Shown one piece after another: positions 63,668-64,000 of a stretch of DNA of 64,000 nt. The first letter of the stretch is position 1, and each line of letters starts with the position of its first letter. This DNA comes from an uncultured Nitrospira sp. (GTDB lineage: Bacteria; Nitrospirota; Nitrospiria; Nitrospirales; Nitrospiraceae): assembly GCA_902500745.1 (NCBI GenBank), contig CABVRS010000004.1:1-64000 (forward strand). Direction: 5' to 3'. The notes below the pieces were generated by a model. The model was not told the origin of the DNA. It saw nothing but the letters and a program-made list of their open reading frames with translations, and searched no databases. A program made the translations under genes and the position numbers.

Positions 63668-64000
63668 TCTCGTCAAGCAGGAGTTTCCGTCTTGTGAGGA
63701 TCAGGTGAGAGCAGAGAGCTACGATCGGGCGTTCTTTCACCCGATTTACGGTCAACGCTGTTTCAGTCGGGGCGGTGTGTAGTGACCGATTCCTTTGCCG
63801 TGCCATGCGGATGATGTGTTTGCATGTACCCTGATGACGGCCTAGACAGATTTGAATCCAATTCATCAGTTAGCGTGCTGATGACGATGTACAGGCTGGT
63901 CTCCTCCACGCTCCTTCCTATCACATGCTGGTTTCCCCTTGATCGCAACCATCTGTTGTAAGGATCAGAATCCTTTGGCCAGTACGTTGAGGTTGTTGTA
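63668..64000. other. Gene-free tail of the window
   Basis: No convincing gene, promoter or terminator. A minus-strand frame open to the right edge ends at a TGA at 63965-63967 (last residues NNLNVLAKGF), which could be the very end of a gene beginning outside the window, or chance. Confidence 0.5.

Noticed and set aside
63965-64000. Minus-strand frame open to the right edge
   Set aside because: Only eleven codons visible; cannot be told from chance.

Overview
The window reads as a chromosomal segment of a Gram-negative bacterium with a full lipid A, LPS-core and O-antigen gene set. Protein style and gene order (lpxI in place of lpxH, a Gfo/Idh gene beside lpxB, WaaA, several GT9 heptosyltransferases, many GTG/TTG starts) fit a Nitrospira-type (Nitrospirota) genome. 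That placement is inference from protein character only. Coding density is high. I see no tRNA, rRNA, CRISPR array, intact insertion sequence or phage gene.

Layout. (1) 1-7432, housekeeping: a membrane-anchored protein cut by the window edge, then on the minus strand an HD phosphohydrolase, a DUF2062 membrane protein, thiL and lon (probably transcribed lon to HD), and galU. (2) 7433-8023 has no gene but holds a near-consensus sigma70 promoter with a long leader before bamA. (3) 8024-22694, plus strand: bamA, two Skp/OmpH chaperone genes (one a lipoprotein), fabZ, lpxA, lpxI, a Gfo/Idh oxidoreductase, lpxB, msbA, a DUF374 acyltransferase broken at a nine-A run, waaA, lpxK and a waaF-gmhB fusion. 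Together these cover outer-membrane protein assembly and most of lipid A-Kdo-heptose synthesis; lpxD and lpxC are not here. (4) 22830-26000: a methyltransferase and two more heptosyltransferases.

(5) 26001-63667 is a large surface-polysaccharide island. It opens with an EPS-type winged-helix regulator, a four-helix-bundle gene wrapped in repeats, and a NusG-like (UpxY/RfaH-type) antiterminator that probably acts on the genes downstream. Then come a first ABC exporter (Wzm/Wzt), a pseudaminic-acid type pathway (pseB, C, F, G, I with two methyltransferases, a metallophosphoesterase and an ATP-grasp enzyme, but no pseH), an accessory block of poorly recognisable genes, and several glycosyltransferases. 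Next is a likely QuiNAc-type initiation set (WbpV-like reductase, WbpL/WecA-like transferase, WbpM-like dehydratase) interleaved with an O-antigen ligase and core glycosyltransferases. Last are rmlB, rmlD and rmlA, a second Wzm/Wzt pair, a 995-residue methyltransferase/coiled-coil/double-GT2 protein and a rhamnosyltransferase.

Working model: the two exporters serve two glycans. The first would carry a pseudaminic-acid-like sugar. The second would be a rhamnose-rich chain whose non-reducing end is methylated and recognised by the Wzt C-terminal domain. The most unusual items are the PseH-less Pse cluster with an ATP-grasp enzyme, the WsaE-like tri-domain protein with a repeat-encoded coiled coil, the slippery-sequence frameshift in the acyltransferase, the WaaF-GmhB fusion, and the repeat structure around the four-helix-bundle gene.
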